From: Phycisphaeraceae bacterium
GTDB lineage: Bacteria > Planctomycetota > Phycisphaerae > Phycisphaerales > Phycisphaeraceae
DNA length: 64,000 bases
Direction: 5' to 3'
Assembly: GCA_029260655.1 (NCBI GenBank)
Contig: JAJDCU010000001.1
Coordinates: 18,434 to 82,433, forward strand
The position numbers and the translations under genes were made by a program. The notes under the pieces were generated by a model that saw nothing but the letters and a program-made list of their open reading frames with translations, had not been told where the DNA came from and ran no database searches. Below are positions 24,918 through 32,641 of the stretch, piece after piece (the first letter of the stretch is position 1; each line of letters starts with the position of its first letter).

Positions 24918-26267
24918 TCAGGCCGTGGGTGTTTCGGTTTTCCCGGCATCGACGCCGGCCGCCAGTGCCCGCAAACGCGGCAGGAGCATGTCGCGCGCCA
25001 GGATCTTCAGACACGCCGCCGCCGGGATGGCGATCAGCATCCCCAGCAGCCCCGCCAGCGCCCCGCCGACCATCACCGCAAGCAGCACCGATACAGGGTC
25101 CAGGTCCGTCGCCTTGCCCTGCACGATCGGCTCGACCACCCAGCCGTCCAGGAGTTGAGCGGCCATGTAGACCACGGTTGGCCAGATGAGTACCCAGACG
25201 GTGAAGCCGCCGCCTGCCACATGGTCGACGACCGCCAGGATCAGCGCCGCCAGGAACCCGAACACCGCCGCGAACGGGACCAGGTTCAACACACCTGAAA
25301 GCACACCAAGCAGCAGCCAGTACCGCACGTCCGCCATCCACCAGCCGATGCTCAACACCACAGCCATGACCGCCGCCTGAATCAACCTGCCGCGGATAAA
25401 CGCCGACACCGACCGGTCCATCCGCACGAGCACGGCCAACACCTCCTGGCGGTGGCTCGATGGGATAAACGGCACGAACCAGCCGATCAACGAATCCAGC
25501 TTCCAACTGAAGAAGAAGAAGCAGAACCCGATGATGACCGCGGACAGCGCGATGTAGCTGGTGATGTTGATCGCCGAACCGACCACCCCCACGCCGACGT
25601 CCAGCGAGGTCAGCACGAACCCGGCTACCTGTGCCCAGTCCAGCTTGCTTAGCCAGTTGGCGGCCGACGCGAGCAACTCCTTGGCGCGCTCCGGGTCCAG
25701 GGCCTGCTCGAGGATCAGACGCACGTCCGGCAGGGAGCTTGTCGCTTGGGGTGAGTCGTCCGCGTCGGCGGCTTGGGTATCCCCGGCCGTCTGTTCCACG
25801 GGCCCGTTTTCGGTGATGGGCTTTGTCGCCTCTTCGGTGACGGGCTGGGGTTGTGGGTCCTCCCCGGCCTGGTCCGGGCCAGCATCGCCGTCCGCGTTTG
25901 TCTCGATCAGTTGGCTGATCTGTTTGGGGTACTGCTTGGCCTTGTGCAGAAGGTCCACGCCCTGGGAGATCAGCGGCGGCAGCACGATCAACAGGACCAT
26001 GCCCACGATGAACACGGCGGCGAGCATCACCGCGGACGTCCCGGCCCACCTCGGCAGCTTGAGTCTGCGGTGTCCCCAGGTCACAACCGGGTTGATGACG
26101 TACGCCAGGCCCAGCGCGACCACCACCGGCAGCAGCACCGGCCGCAGCGCATAGACCAGCCCCAGCAGCCAGGGCAGCACCAGGGACGCCACGACCAGCA
26201 GCAGCAGCGCCCCGAGCAGGTATTGGAACCAGCGTCGGTGCCAGATCGGTGGGGGGGCTTGGGTCAT
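24918..26267 (-). CDS. AI-2E family transporter
   Basis: A 449-residue membrane protein of the AI-2E/TqsA/YdiK family: paired N-terminal helices (LLGALLLLVVASLVLPWLL, then LLPVVVALGLAYVINPVV), a soluble middle, and a C-terminal helical bundle with the typical LNLVPFAAVFGFL and PIVQGKATDLDPVSVLLAVM motifs. The family exports quorum signals or small ions, so the substrate is open. About residues 122-179 are an acidic Asp/Glu/Pro/Thr-rich insertion. AGGAAAGG precedes ATG 26267. A long open frame overlies this gene in another phase but has no family resemblance. Confidence 0.88.
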   Translation of the reverse strand: MTQAPPPIWHRRWFQYLLGALLLLVVASLVLPWLLGLVYALRPVLLPVVVALGLAYVINPVVTWGHRRLKLPRWAGTSAVMLAAVFIVGMVLLIVLPPLISQGVDLLHKAKQYPKQISQLIETNADGDAGPDQAGEDPQPQPVTEEATKPITENGPVEQTAGDTQAADADDSPQATSSLPDVRLILEQALDPERAKELLASAANWLSKLDWAQVAGFVLTSLDVGVGVVGSAINITSYIALSAVIIGFCFFFFSWKLDSLIGWFVPFIPSSHRQEVLAVLVRMDRSVSAFIRGRLIQAAVMAVVLSIGWWMADVRYWLLLGVLSGVLNLVPFAAVFGFLAALILAVVDHVAGGGFTVWVLIWPTVVYMAAQLLDGWVVEPIVQGKATDLDPVSVLLAVMVGGALAGLLGMLIAIPAAACLKILARDMLLPRLRALAAGVDAGKTETPTA

Positions 26268-26365
26268 CCTTGACCTTTCCTGGTAGGCGTAGCGAGACAC
26301 ACCCGGCTAAGGCGGGGCCCTTGCCTTGGGGTATGTCGGCCAACCAGGCGCTTGGGGTTTGGTTT

Positions 26366-26773
26366 TTAGGGGTTTTCGCTGAGCATCAGCGCGTCGTCGA
26401 ACGCCTTGTCGAAGCTGAATACATCGACAAAATCCTCGATCGTGTCTTCCTGGGTCTTGTGCATCAGCTCGGCGTCAACCATGGCGAAGACGATCCAGCC
26501 GAAGTCCTCGCTTTGGTGGATGCGCCAACGTGCCAGCACGCCGCGCGCCAGCAGGCCGTACTCACGACGGGCAAAGTCGCGCAGCCCGATGCACAGCTGC
26601 TGCCCGGAGACGTGCCGGCTGCTGTGTTCCTCGGTGTCGATCAGCGCGGCGCGCGCCGTCGATTCGCCGTGCGTCCGGCGGACCGTGAAGTCCAGCCCGC
26701 GCTGCACGAACAGGAAAGCGCCCACCGGGTATCCGCTTTTCTCTGCGACGTGTTGGAGGCTTTTGTATGGCAC
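26366..26773 (-). CDS. Minf_1886 family protein
   Basis: A 135-residue protein that matches what I recall of the Minf_1886 family of planctomycetes and verrucomicrobia: YPVGAFLFVQRGLDFTVRR, then RHVSGQQLCIGLRDFARREY, GLLARGVLARWRI and DFGWIVFAMVDAELMHKTQE. The function is unknown. It starts with GTG (26773) preceded by AGGGTGAG. It lies about 100 bp upstream of the transporter gene, same strand, and may be cotranscribed with the gene at 26891. Confidence 0.85.
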   Translation of the reverse strand: MPYKSLQHVAEKSGYPVGAFLFVQRGLDFTVRRTHGESTARAALIDTEEHSSRHVSGQQLCIGLRDFARREYGLLARGVLARWRIHQSEDFGWIVFAMVDAELMHKTQEDTIEDFVDVFSFDKAFDDALMLSENP

Positions 26774-26890
26774 CGTCTCACCCTGGGGGTAATCTACTTG
26801 TCCGCATCAATACAACTCCCCGGCCCGTAAGCATATTCCCCCAACGCCCGCCGGGCCAGTGCCCGCGGCGTTTGGGCCGGCCGATCCCGC

Positions 26891-27583
26891 TTAGAACCCG
26901 CCCATCCGCATGTTTTCTAGCGATGGCGGGAACGGGTACCGGGCGTACACCCCGGTCGGGGCCGACTCCCACATCCACGGAGCGGGGTACACATCCCCGT
27001 GGAAGCCCGACTCGTGCATCGTCCGCAGCACGGTCTCAAAGCTCGGTTCCTGCCCGTGCTCGTCGACCAGGGCGTTGGCGTGGGCGCCCAGGAAAGAGAC
27101 CGCAGCGACCGGCATCCGGTGGGGCTTTCGCCGGATCATTTCCGAAACGACCGCGAACCCGTGCACCAGGTCGTTCAGCGTCAGGTGGTCGCGGTTGGTC
27201 GGCCTAAGCAGGCCCAGCACCTCGATCGTATCCATGTCGAACTTGATCACCGTTACCGATTCGCGGTGGGCGAACATCTTTGTGTGCGTCGTGATCGACT
27301 GCATGTCCCACTGGCTGGTCGGGACGATCTCTGCCAGCTTGCTGATGATCCCGTGGCTGTTGTCTTCAGCATTAACCGCGCAGACGATCGAGCGGTACCG
27401 CCCGGCGACCACGTCGTCCAGCAGGTGCTGGCCCCACATGATCCGGATCCGAGGGGTCTTGTCCTCTGTCTTACTCGGTCGGCCGTCCGGCAGAACGACC
27501 AGACGCTCCTGGACCGCCTCGTCGACCATTAATTGGTCGCCGTCGCCGTCGTAGATCCGTGAGGTTGTCGTTTTGGTTGTCAT
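26891..27583 (-). CDS. Conserved-type cytosolic protein of unknown function
   Basis: A 230-residue soluble protein with no signal peptide or membrane segment. GGAAGG lies eight bases before ATG 27583. A disordered start (MTTKTTTSRIYDGDGDQ) leads to a compact alpha/beta sequence (RIRIMWGQHLLDDVVAGRYR, then SIVCAVNAEDNSHGIISKLAE, MPVAAVSFLGAHANALVDEH). I do not recognise the family. It precedes the Minf_1886 gene by 117 bp on the same strand, a possible small operon. Confidence 0.7.
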   Translation of the reverse strand: MTTKTTTSRIYDGDGDQLMVDEAVQERLVVLPDGRPSKTEDKTPRIRIMWGQHLLDDVVAGRYRSIVCAVNAEDNSHGIISKLAEIVPTSQWDMQSITTHTKMFAHRESVTVIKFDMDTIEVLGLLRPTNRDHLTLNDLVHGFAVVSEMIRRKPHRMPVAAVSFLGAHANALVDEHGQEPSFETVLRTMHESGFHGDVYPAPWMWESAPTGVYARYPFPPSLENMRMGGF

Positions 27584-27730
27584 CGAGATACCTTCCTTAG
27601 CGGGGTCGCACCAATGGGATTATAGCGTAACCTCGCCGGTATGTGGCCTGTTGTGGCCTGTTGTGACCTGGGCGGGGGCCTATTAGGATGCGGGCCGTGA
27701 ACCTGATCGACCCCTTCTGGGCGCACCTTC

Positions 27731-28594
27731 ATGAAGCTGATCCAGGACCTGCCCCCGATTAACCCGGCCGTGCTGCACCGGCGGCGCGAGCGCGTCTTCC
27801 TGGTCATGGCAGGGCTCTTCCTGGGCACGCTGGCGATGCTGAATATCCTGGGGATCAGCCGGTTCATCGTCCTGGCAAGCTGGGGGGATGTGGACGGGCA
27901 GACCCTGTTTCAGTGGGGCGTGCCCAATTTTCACAACAATGCCTGGGTCTTCGCCGTCGCCGTGGGCGTGCTGCCGTATCCCCTGACCTTCCTGTGCACC
28001 GACCTGATCAGCGAGTTCTACGGCCGAAAGCGCGCCAACTTCGTGGTCTGGGTTGGCCTTCTTCTGAACCTTTGGGTGATGCTTATCTTGTGGATCGGGG
28101 GGTCGTTGCCCGGGTTCGAGACCATCGACCCGGCGACCGGGCTGCCTGCGGTCGATGAGGCGGGCAACCTCCCCGTTTTTTTCCAGGTCCGCACACTCGC
28201 CTTCGGCGCGGTCGCTGCGTCGATGATCGCCTACCTCGTCGCACAGTTCGTCGATGTCTACGTCTTCCACTTCTGGAAGCGCTTGACCGGGGGCAAGCAC
28301 CTGTGGCTGCGCAACAACGGCAGCACGATGGTCAGTCAGATGGTCGATACCGTCGCCGTGATCCTGGTCACCCATTTTTACGCCCACGCGCTGCCGCTGC
28401 CGCCGGAGGGCAGATCGTTGGCGCTGCACCTGTCACTGTTCATCGCGACCGGGTACGCGTTCAAGTTCATCGTGGCGCTGTTGGATACGCCGATCATTTA
28501 CCTGGCCGTACATCTATTGAGGGGCTACCTGCGGATCGACCCGACCATAGAGCACGCCGCGGATGCGGAAGAGGTTGCCCTGTTCTCTAAGTAG
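27731..28594 (+). CDS. Queuosine precursor transporter (YhhQ/VUT family)
   Basis: A 287-residue protein with about six membrane segments and the VUT/YhhQ motifs LTFLCTDLISEFYGRKRA and GSTMVSQMVDTVAVILVTHF. The family imports 7-cyano-7-deazaguanine or related precursors for queuosine in tRNA. A loop of about 30 residues (GFETIDPATGLPAVDEAGNL) is longer than in most members. The ribosome binding site at ATG 27731 is weak. queA lies about 7 kb away, fitting a salvage-capable queuosine pathway, but the two genes are not linked as an operon. Confidence 0.9.
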   Translation: MKLIQDLPPINPAVLHRRRERVFLVMAGLFLGTLAMLNILGISRFIVLASWGDVDGQTLFQWGVPNFHNNAWVFAVAVGVLPYPLTFLCTDLISEFYGRKRANFVVWVGLLLNLWVMLILWIGGSLPGFETIDPATGLPAVDEAGNLPVFFQVRTLAFGAVAASMIAYLVAQFVDVYVFHFWKRLTGGKHLWLRNNGSTMVSQMVDTVAVILVTHFYAHALPLPPEGRSLALHLSLFIATGYAFKFIVALLDTPIIYLAVHLLRGYLRIDPTIEHAADAEEVALFSK

Positions 28595-28632
28595 AATCTG
28601 GCCGACGGTGTCATCGACGAAAGAGAAGAGTC

Positions 28633-29121
28633 ATGAGTGGCGTACGCATCAGAAAAGCAGTGCCGGAAGATGCGGGCCAACTCGCGGATTTGGCACACGA
28701 GCTTAACCTCTTCCACGACGACGATACGAGGCCATCTTCAGTATTACTCCGGGATCATTGGGAATATTTCGAGGCTTTAGTCGCGGAAACGGCGGACCGG
28801 AGATTAGTTGGTTACGCCGCAGGTTACGGCACGTTTCAGTTTCACACAGCCACGCCTGGTTTTGAAATTCAGAATATTGCCGTTGGAGGTGATTTCCGCA
28901 GGACGGGTATCGGCCGGAAACTTATGGAGGGGTTGATTCTCGAGAAATACGCGGTTGGCATACGGAAATTCACACTCGGCGTTGAATGTGTAAACGAATC
29001 GGCCCGCGCTTTCTATAGAGCACTGGGTTTTGTCGAGCGAGATTTTGGATCCGCGAAACGTTGCTACCTGCGAGATAGGGAACTCGACCAGTTCCTTGAG
29101 AGGCTTAAAACCGAGCAGTGA
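28633..29121 (+). CDS. GNAT family N-acetyltransferase
   Basis: A 162-residue Gcn5-related acetyltransferase: N-terminal VRIRKAVPEDAGQLADLAHE, central beta strand IQNIAVGGDFRRTGIGRKLM (acetyl-CoA pyrophosphate loop R-x-x-G-I-G) and C-terminal NESARAFYRALGFVERDFG. The substrate (small molecule or protein N-terminus) is unknown. Codon use is noticeably AT-richer than in neighbouring genes (many AAA, GAT, TTT codons), which may mean recent acquisition. It starts 38 bp after the transporter gene. Confidence 0.88.
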   Translation: MSGVRIRKAVPEDAGQLADLAHELNLFHDDDTRPSSVLLRDHWEYFEALVAETADRRLVGYAAGYGTFQFHTATPGFEIQNIAVGGDFRRTGIGRKLMEGLILEKYAVGIRKFTLGVECVNESARAFYRALGFVERDFGSAKRCYLRDRELDQFLERLKTEQ

Positions 29122-29153
29122 CACCGGTTCGTCGACCGGGGGGCAAACACAGC

Positions 29154-29726
29154 ATGCCGCAGACCAAACAACAACTCCGCATCGAGATGAAAGCCCGCCG
29201 CGCCGCCATGTCGGCCGATGAGGTCGCAATCGCATCTGGCGCGATCCGCCGGCGCGTGCTCGATCTTGATCAACTCCGCGATGCCCGCTGCGTTTTCACC
29301 TATGTCTCGATCCATAACGAGCCGGACACACGCAAATTGATCCACGACCTGCTCGCCGCCGGTAAGCGTGTCAGCGTCCCGCGCCTGGGCCCCGACGGCC
29401 TGATGCAAGCCCACCAGATCGACAGCCTCGACGACCTGCTACCTGCTGGCCCGGACCAGTTCGGTATCCCCGTCCCCGCGTCTGACTCACCCATCGAGCC
29501 ACATCCTGGGGTCGCCCTGGTCCCCGGCCTCGCCTTCACCGAAGCCGGCAACCGCCTGGGCCTAGGCGGCGGCCATTACGACCGCTACCTCGCCAATCAC
29601 CCGGGCACGCTCGCCATCGGCCTGTGCTTCGGCTGGCAGGTAGTAAACACACTGCCCGCCGAATCCCACGACCAGCCGATCCAGATGCTGGTTACCGACA
29701 GCCGTGTGATACCATGTTGCGGCTGA
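29154..29726 (+). CDS. 5-formyltetrahydrofolate cyclo-ligase
   Basis: A 190-residue protein of the MTHFS/YgfA family. The N-terminal KQQLRIEMKARRAAM helix, VSVPRLGPDGLMQAHQI and the C-terminal GLAFTEAGNRLGLGGGHYDR (ATP/folate loop) are all visible. It converts 5-formyl-THF to 5,10-methenyl-THF with ATP. ATG 29154 begins the family N-terminus. It follows the GNAT gene by 32 bp. Confidence 0.92.
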   Translation: MPQTKQQLRIEMKARRAAMSADEVAIASGAIRRRVLDLDQLRDARCVFTYVSIHNEPDTRKLIHDLLAAGKRVSVPRLGPDGLMQAHQIDSLDDLLPAGPDQFGIPVPASDSPIEPHPGVALVPGLAFTEAGNRLGLGGGHYDRYLANHPGTLAIGLCFGWQVVNTLPAESHDQPIQMLVTDSRVIPCCG

Positions 29727-29756
29727 CATCTCATAATCGCCGACCGGGAGGCAACC

Positions 29757-31268
29757 ATGCCCAGATCCATCCTGCTTGTCCTCGTGTTCTTACTGACCGC
29801 TGTGCCCGCCTTTGCCGAAGTCCCGTTGGAGATCGGCCCGGACACCACCGTCATCGACGGCCCGATCAACCCCGACGGCACCATCAACTACCTCGCCTAC
29901 CTCAACGAAAAACTCAGCGAAGGCGTCACCCCCGAAAACAACTTCGCGGTGGATGTGGCGCTGACGATGGGCGAAGACGCCTGGCCGAGCGAGGCGCTTC
30001 GGGAGAAGGTGATGAAAGGCCTGGGGATCAAGATGCCGGCGGACGGTCCGTTCTTCGTGAGATTCCCATTATTCTTAGGCGGTAAAGACGTCAAGAGGAC
30101 GCCCGACGGCCGAGGATGGGATCGGGTGTATGACGCGAGCGAAGGGCCGTGGACCGCTGAGCAATACCCCGAAGTGAAACACTGGCTCAATGAGCAGGAC
30201 CAAGCTCTCGATCGGATCGTAGAAAGTGTCAACCAAAAGGACCGGTACTACTTCCCGTTGGTCGTCTCGGAAGAAAACCCCGAAGCGATCGAGATGGCGC
30301 TATTGCCGTGGTTAAGCCAATTACGAAGTATCGCTCGGAGCCTCAAAGCTCGAGCCGAGTGGAATATCGCCGCCGGCGAGTTGGACAATGCCTGGTCTGA
30401 TGTGCAGGCGATGCACCGGATGGCGAATCATACGATGCGCGAGTCTCACATAGTCTCTTGGCTGGTAGGTGTGTCGATCCACAATATGGCACTTAGTGTT
30501 GTGGATGATGTCCTATCGAGCGATCGGCTTACAGCCCGGTTTGCCAAGCGTGCCATTGCCGATTCCCGATCGACAGCGATTCTGCCAGACATCGTTGTTC
30601 AGTTGGATGTGGGGTCTCGGCTGGGATCGTTGGACGCATTGCTGCATTGCTGGAAAGGGCGCGGTGGCGTGTTCGAGTTGTCTGAACCAACTTATTCACT
30701 CATGGCCAAAGATGGATTCGACCCCAACGTCACGCTGGGGGAAAGCAATCGCCAGATGGATAGACTCATCGAGGCTGCCGGGATACCTGATCCCCGACTC
30801 CGTATCCAGGCGATGGATCAGATCGATAAAGAAATTGGTGAGTTGTACCTACATGCGATCGCCATGCTTGGGGGCGATGTTAAGGCGATCGCTGCAATAC
30901 GAAACCAGATGCTAGAGGGTAATGTCTATACGGTCGCGGCGACGTATCTTTTCCTGGGGCAGACGTTCGTCAGGCCCGCGCCGGTGGTTCGCGTTCAGGT
31001 GGCGGCGCAGATGCGTCTACAACTCCAGCCGGTCGCCCTCGCCATCGGTGGCTACCACGCGGAACACGGCGACTATCCGCCGAACCTAAACGCACTCGCC
31101 CCCGAGTACCTCGACAGCCTGCCGATCGACTTCGCTACAGGTGAGTTGCCTGTTTACCGCGTCGAAGACGGAGCGGCGGTCGTCTACAGCCTCGGGACCG
31201 ACCTGGAAGACGACGGCGGGGCGGACGGGCATCCAGACGGCGACATCGTTTTCCGTATCGAACGTTGA
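29757..31268 (+). CDS. Secreted protein with pseudopilin-like C-terminal region
   Basis: A 503-residue protein with signal peptide (ILLVLVFLLTAVPAFAE). The body is mostly alpha-helical with no family I recognise. The last 90 residues (LQPVALAIGGYHAEHGDYPP, NLNALAPEYLDSLPIDFATG, then VYSLGTDLEDDGG) read like the globular end of type II pseudopilins (GspG-like), including the acidic Ca2+-site-like DLEDDGGADGHPDGD. No type IV prepilin cleavage motif is present, so it is not itself a pseudopilin. GGGAGG precedes ATG. Part of the coding region (about 30060-30960) is AT-richer than its ends. Confidence 0.7.
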   Translation: MPRSILLVLVFLLTAVPAFAEVPLEIGPDTTVIDGPINPDGTINYLAYLNEKLSEGVTPENNFAVDVALTMGEDAWPSEALREKVMKGLGIKMPADGPFFVRFPLFLGGKDVKRTPDGRGWDRVYDASEGPWTAEQYPEVKHWLNEQDQALDRIVESVNQKDRYYFPLVVSEENPEAIEMALLPWLSQLRSIARSLKARAEWNIAAGELDNAWSDVQAMHRMANHTMRESHIVSWLVGVSIHNMALSVVDDVLSSDRLTARFAKRAIADSRSTAILPDIVVQLDVGSRLGSLDALLHCWKGRGGVFELSEPTYSLMAKDGFDPNVTLGESNRQMDRLIEAAGIPDPRLRIQAMDQIDKEIGELYLHAIAMLGGDVKAIAAIRNQMLEGNVYTVAATYLFLGQTFVRPAPVVRVQVAAQMRLQLQPVALAIGGYHAEHGDYPPNLNALAPEYLDSLPIDFATGELPVYRVEDGAAVVYSLGTDLEDDGGADGHPDGDIVFRIER

Positions 31269-31424
31269 ACTCACAGCACACCTTGCGTGCGCTGCGAAAG
31301 CGTCTCAAATCCTGTGCATCCGAGCCATATCCCTTCTTTGCCGGTTTGAGTGTTCGGCGGTACCCTATGCGCGCGGTGGCCGTCACCGTTTCCTTTATGG
31401 TTCTAACCGATTGAGGCACAGACG

Positions 31425-32615
31425 ATGTTCGACGCTATCCAACCCGCTCCGCCCGACGCGATCCTGGGGCTGACCGAGGCTTTTAACAAGGACGATCGGC
31501 CGGGGAAAGTTAACCTGGGCGTAGGTGTCTATAAGGACGCTTCGGGCAAGACGCCGGTGCTGGCTACCGTGAAGGAGGCCGAGCGTCGGCTGGTCGAGAC
31601 CGAGCCAACCAAGAGCTATAAGCCGATCGACGGCGACCCGGCGTATGGTGCGTGCGTGCAGTCGATGCTGTTCGGCGCGGGCCATGCGGTCATCGCCGAC
31701 AAGCGCGCCGCGACCAGCCACACCCCCGGCGGGACCGGCGCGTTGCGCGTCGCGGGAGACTACCTGCACGCGAACCACCCCGGCGCCACGCTCTGGCTCA
31801 GCGACGAGACCTGGCCCAACCACCCATCGGTCTTCGAGGCCGCCGAAGTTCCGATGAAACGCTACGGCTACTTCGACAAGGCGACCGGTGGCCTGAACTT
31901 CGACGCGATGCTGGAGGACCTGTCCAAGGCTTCGTCGGGGGACGTCGTGCTGTTGCACGGTTGCTGCCACAACCCCACCGGCGTGGACCTGAGCGCCGAG
32001 CAATGGGCCAAGGCCGGTGACCTGTTTGCTCAGAAGGGCCTGCTTCCGCTGGTGGACTTCGCCTATCAGGGGTTTGCACAGGGGATCGAAGAAGACGCGC
32101 AGGGCTTGAGGGCGCTCGCCGCGAAGGTGCCTGAGTTGATCGTCTGCGGCAGCTTCTCGAAGAACTTCGGGCTCTACAACGAGCGGGTCGGCTCGCTAAC
32201 GTTTGTTGCCGGCTCGGCCGATACCGCCAAAGCGGTGCAGAGCCAGGTCAAGGCCCGCATCCGCCGCAATTACTCCAACCCCCCGGCGCACGGCGGGGCG
32301 ATTGTCTCGACTATTCTCAACGACGACGCCCTGACCGCGCAGTGGCATGGCGAGCTGGCCGAGATGCGCGACCGGATCAACGGCATGCGCAGCCTGTTCG
32401 TCCAGACGCTCGCCGACAAGGGTGCGACTCAGGATTTCTCGTTTATCACCCGGCAGCGCGGGATGTTCAGCTACTCCGGCCTGAACAAGGACCAGGTCGG
32501 GCAGCTCCGAGATAAGCACGCGGTCTACATCGTCGGGTCAGGGCGGATCAACGTCGCCGGTTTGACCGAGATGAACATGGACTATCTCTGTGAGGCGATC
32601 GTCGAGGTGCTATAG
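31425..32615 (+). CDS. aspC: Aspartate/aromatic amino acid aminotransferase
   Basis: A 396-residue class I (fold type I) PLP aminotransferase of the AspC/TyrB group: NLGVGVYKDASGKTPVL at the start, TPGGTGALRVAGDYL, the HGCCHNPTGVDLS loop, Asp and Tyr in VDFAYQGFAQG, and the PLP lysine in CGSFSKNFGLYNERVG. It transfers amino groups between aspartate (or aromatic amino acids) and 2-oxoglutarate. GAGG lies eight bases before ATG 31425. Aspartate is the most likely main substrate. Confidence 0.93.
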   Translation: MFDAIQPAPPDAILGLTEAFNKDDRPGKVNLGVGVYKDASGKTPVLATVKEAERRLVETEPTKSYKPIDGDPAYGACVQSMLFGAGHAVIADKRAATSHTPGGTGALRVAGDYLHANHPGATLWLSDETWPNHPSVFEAAEVPMKRYGYFDKATGGLNFDAMLEDLSKASSGDVVLLHGCCHNPTGVDLSAEQWAKAGDLFAQKGLLPLVDFAYQGFAQGIEEDAQGLRALAAKVPELIVCGSFSKNFGLYNERVGSLTFVAGSADTAKAVQSQVKARIRRNYSNPPAHGGAIVSTILNDDALTAQWHGELAEMRDRINGMRSLFVQTLADKGATQDFSFITRQRGMFSYSGLNKDQVGQLRDKHAVYIVGSGRINVAGLTEMNMDYLCEAIVEVL

Positions 32616-32641
32616 CACACCGTCTGACTGAGTGATGCTTT

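Noticed and set aside
24799..26343. Very long open frame (over 500 codons) overlying the AI-2E-type transporter in another phase
   Set aside because: Composition is Arg/Gly/Ala-biased as expected for a GC-rich shadow frame; no motif; the transporter frame is clearly the real one. Only the 3' part (23914-24798) is a gene.
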